Below are positions 60,290 to 64,000 of a stretch of DNA of 64,000 bases, one piece after another. The notes under the pieces were generated by a model that was not told the origin of the DNA, made no database searches, and saw only the letters and a program-made list of their open reading frames with translations. The stretch is from Aspidiotus rigidus (lineage: Eukaryota > Arthropoda > Insecta > Hemiptera > Diaspididae). The DNA lies in assembly GCA_035079385.1 (NCBI GenBank), contig JAVHKY010000054.1, positions 806,001-870,000 on the forward strand, given 5' to 3'. Within the stretch, counting starts at the first letter, position 1, and each line of letters opens with the position of its first letter. Position numbers and translations under genes: made by a program.

Positions 60290-63200
60290 TCATAATATAG
60301 GCTAGATTATGTACTACTGTTTTGAAACATGTCCATATCAAAACCTACATTAAGCTAGGGAACAACTTTGAAATTTTTCAATTCCCTGGAGCAGGTCAAT
60401 ATCACTTACTAGGTCATGACGTCATAATTCATTAAAGCAGGTCAAGGTCACTCAATAGGTCATGAAATCATTGAAATTTCTCCAGGCAAATTTCAGAATG
60501 ATCTCCAGCCCTGAGAGATATCCACGTCAAGATTGACTGAGTATCTGAGGACTTGGAGAAAGACGGAAAATGAGAAGTAGGACTTTTACGAGTTACAAAG
60601 GGGATTGCCAAGGTTAGATACTAGAGTTTGGAAAATTTCGAGGGTGGCAAGGGCTTTGACCTACTTTACGTGCTCGGAAAAATTCCGTACATTGTTTCCA
60701 AAGTATTTGAAGACTTGAACAGCAATAAGAATAATTTAAACATAATTACGAGCTTGTAAATTCTACGTCATTTCCTATAAATGGTTCGTGAATTTGAGGA
60801 CAATATTATTTATTTCATTTCTTGGAAAATATATACTAGGCAGGAAGGGGAATTTAAGAAAATTATCTAATTTTGAGTGCTCAACAAAAAGAAGTGAAAT
60901 AATACACTGTTAAGGTGGAATGTTCTACGCTTGTTTCATTCAACTAAACTGCAAGTTTGTACCTTAAAAATTCTAGCTTCATTTTTTTTTTTACAGAGAT
61001 AAAGATGAGCCAATCGGTAAACTTTCCATATTATTCAAGTTTTTCTCCCTCCTCTTCTCCGTTCTCATCAAGTCTTAGAGCATAAGGGGTAGATTATAAA
61101 TGCCAAGTTGATTCTTAGGTCCTTAGACAGAGCCTTTTCCTAACTTGAATGTACTTTTCCAAAATAAATTGACTTTCAAAAACCAAAAATGAGGTTTTAT
61201 AATGAAAGGGAACTTATTTCCAAAACTTTCTTCCTTTTCAAAATATAAAAATGAGGGGATGATGGACGCTACGTCGTATTTTTTTGTTGCTTTCCTACAG
61301 ATTTGATTACAAATAAATTACAAATTCCTCTTACCCATGCAGGGTGTTCTGAGAATTGTGGGCTATTTAGTCTAGCCCCACTTCCTTCGCGAATATAAAT
61401 CTTAGATCAAATCTTTGAGAACTGATAGCAGACAGAACAAAATGTTTGAAATCAAAAATATTTCAAACGTAATGACGACACCCAAATCAAATTTCCTTCA
61501 TATATGGAAAACAGTCCATCAGATTTTTCTGTCCTCGTAGAAATAATACCAATTCTATCCGAAAACAATAGATTTACACATCTCTGAACATGAGACTGGT
61601 CCTCAATTTTCAATTAAGAAGGTCACCCTTTTCCAATCCCTAACATTCTCCGACTATTCTCTAGCAATAGTTCATAGATTTTCTTGTAGCTGGTCACTAA
61701 AACAAATACTCTTCATAACTTTTTCTCGATAGGAAAGGTCTCTAATCTTCCCCTATTTCCATTTTTTCTACATCGCTAAGAATCAAGAAAACCTCAACTT
61801 TTCCACAATTATTGCTCCATATTTTTGTTCAATTTGCGTCTTATAAAATTCACTAATGTTATTGAAAAAAATAGAAACTCAGAAATGTGTTCACAACATC
61901 TAATGCGAGCACAACTCAATTTTTAGCCCCAAATAAGAAGTTCAGCGAATAAAATAGATGACTTTCTGATTCAGAAAGATATCCCCCTCAAACGAAGATG
62001 ACAATCTTTATAACCCGTCATCAAATTTTCTCCTTTCGAGTCCTTGGTTCTACTCGACTATTATTGATAGATTACAAACGTAAAATAACCCAACAGCGAG
62101 ATTGTTTCGAAACAAGAAAGAGTACAGCAAGAAGAGTAAATGTACCTATTTACGTCACGAAACGCATTCGGTATAATGCTCGTCTCGAACCGATACTAAA
62201 GCGGTACGTATATACAGTTACAAAAGCCTACGCACAACAACAGTAATGAAAAATGCACCGAGTAATTCCGACGATTTGGAATAAAATTCAAGTATTCTCC
62301 ATTTAGACGAGGGGAAGGCTGTTTTCGTTCGATACATCTACAAACCAACTCGACTTCATCAACGGTATTCTACAAAGATTCTGTACATTATCTCAGATCT
62401 TACTTATACGACTCTCAATTGACTAATTAAAATGAAATCGACGTCGAATGCGAACACGTTATGCTGTGGATGCGCCTAATGAATATCACATCATAATTAA
62501 CGCGTTTAGCCAATCACACGTGTACAAAAAAGTTGTGGAAGAATGGATTATGCCTAGAAACGGAGATACAAACGATGAACCGAGCAAAACAAGAACTTTT
62601 AAACTGATACGAAAAAAAAAATCATTCTATATTCACTTCAAAACACGTGCTGGGATATACATACATAATTGGGAAAATGAGCAACCAAACTGGATTCTTC
62701 AAAGGAAAGGAGTCGAAATGATTTTCAGTGCTAACGTGCACGGTCCAAGTCCTCAAGTCAGCTGATACAAAGGTTATAATTAATTCCGGTTGAACTGCAA
62801 CGACTGGGTCAAACAGGGCTCTACCGCGTACAAGACGACCAAACTTGTTCAATAGTCGACACAGTACGTTTCGACTAAGCTGTCGCTGTAGACAAAAATT
62901 GATTAACTACATTATTTTTCATCCTCCTCCATCAATTCCGTTCGTTAGAATGATCCATCAGCCAAGCAAACATACAACAATTTAATCGGTGACGAAAAAC
63001 CGCGTCAATATGTATTTAAATTTCAGCCCATTTTTATCGGCGTTTGTAGCGCATAATTTCCGCATACGTCAACAAATCGCGTTGCTATCAGCCGCCGCTT
63101 CAAAACGTGTACGAAGTACAATTTCAAGTGCATTAGATTTTTTTGATTTCTCAATTCGTTCTGGTCGATGGCGATGTGACGACGGAATTTGAATACCGAC

Positions 63201-64000
63201 ATACCGGTCGTGATACAATTTCTACAACCTTAATAACGAAAACTCAAAATTGAGTTAAATATGACGTAATAGTTGATAGCACTTTGTCGATAGAGTATCA
63301 AACTAAATTCTACAAAAAAAAAAAAAAAGAGATATGCACCATGTCCTCTGATTATTCTACCGGTATATTTAGCATACACGCATTCTTTCCACACGTACCG
63401 GTATACAACGAAAGAGCGAGAAAATCGTCTGACGCAATTGAGATCAGTACCTACAGCGTTTTGAAAAGTAAAAAACTTCAGCGAGCCCGATGCATATTGT
63501 CAAGTGCCTATGTTAAGAAGTTTGATTGAATCGCGACTTGTATTACCCATTAAACTTGAACTTTATTCTTCGTACATACCACAAGTAACCCAATAGGAAG
63601 AATGCAGAAGAACTTGCCACATCACAAAATTAAAATGTTCACAAATAGGCTAGATATTGGACGAGTTGGTTCTGGGTAATTGATGAAGATAAGTTCTCGA
63701 AGGGCAGTTCCAGTCGAGAATAATCTCGTGGCAAGAACATTGCGCAATAGGTATACAATGACGGTAAAGAACAAATTTATAGTCATAAACAAACAGTAAG
63801 CGCCGATGATCCACACCCGAACTTAAGTCATACAACATTTATACCAATTTAATGTGATGGTCAAGTTTTTCTGCATACAACAAATCTTCACGAATAGTTG
63901 TACGTATATACGTTCAAAAATATTAGAGCGGAACATTTCAATTATCTTGTTGAAACGCAATAACGATAAAAACTCAAATATGATAGGTATCGAAACAGAT
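60290..64000. other. Right flank of the window, no gene recognised
   Basis: Small frames at 61,998-62,246, 62,448-62,765 and 63,284-63,529 carry no motif. A lone CRE palindrome occurs near 60,418. I cannot support a gene here. Confidence 0.4.

Noticed and set aside
62448..62765. Plus-strand 105-codon open frame
   Set aside because: No motif, composition like flanking DNA, no splice context; treated as chance.
1..64000. tRNA genes, rRNA genes, CRISPR arrays
   Set aside because: I looked for tRNA box B-like GTTCGAATC words with a matching box A and for regular spacer arrays, and found none that hold up.

Overview
The window looks like a piece of an insect nuclear genome. It is AT-rich, with spliced genes, short consensus introns next to very long ones, and a dense load of Penelope-like retroelements, LINE fragments and foldback or MITE-type repeats. 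A sap-sucking hemipteran fits this texture, but nothing here fixes the taxon. All functional names come from my own reading of motifs; no database search was run.

Two host genes can be reconstructed exon by exon, and they point towards each other. The plus-strand gene (about 2,551-12,808 plus 3' UTR) has five coding exons in consistent phase. It encodes a 266-residue basic, tyrosine- and proline-rich protein that I read as myofilin, a thick-filament protein of insect muscle. A separate first coding exon at 10,363-10,411 joins the third exon in phase and would give a 170-residue isoform. The minus-strand gene (44,634 down to 14,653) has nine coding exons that join into a 544-residue forkhead transcription factor of the FoxN2/3 (CHES-1-like) type. 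It has an N-terminal acidic/WLQ motif, a full forkhead domain, a poly-Asn linker and the conserved C-terminal ALLNLAG-type motif.

The rest is intron and flank filled with repeats. The 19.7-kb intron between FoxN coding exons 1 and 2 (24,820-44,501) holds two Penelope-like elements: A at 26.3-28.7 kb and B at 39.2-42.9 kb. It also holds a third Penelope fragment (36 kb), a Jockey-like LINE relic (38 kb), three direct copies of an unclassified repeat (29.6-33.2 kb), and at least two terminal-inverted-repeat elements nested in those copies. The last FoxN intron (15-22.9 kb) holds a degenerate satellite, a cluster of AACCGGTT palindromes, hairpins, and an unexplained pair of overlapping minus-strand ORFs near 20.5-21.05 kb with a TATA-like sequence and a downstream A tract. 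Upstream of FoxN lies a roughly 5-kb inverted-repeat element (46,969-52,179). Inside it sits an RTE-type LINE whose 5' half is inverted, the signature of twin priming.

The most interesting items are hammerhead-ribozyme-like folds in the ends of Penelope element A, the internally inverted RTE LINE inside a large inverted repeat, a repeat module carrying CRE palindromes (TGACGTCA) at a fixed 21/16-bp spacing, the alternative first exon of myofilin, and the unidentified overlapping ORF pair. I saw no CRISPR array and recognised no tRNA or rRNA gene.
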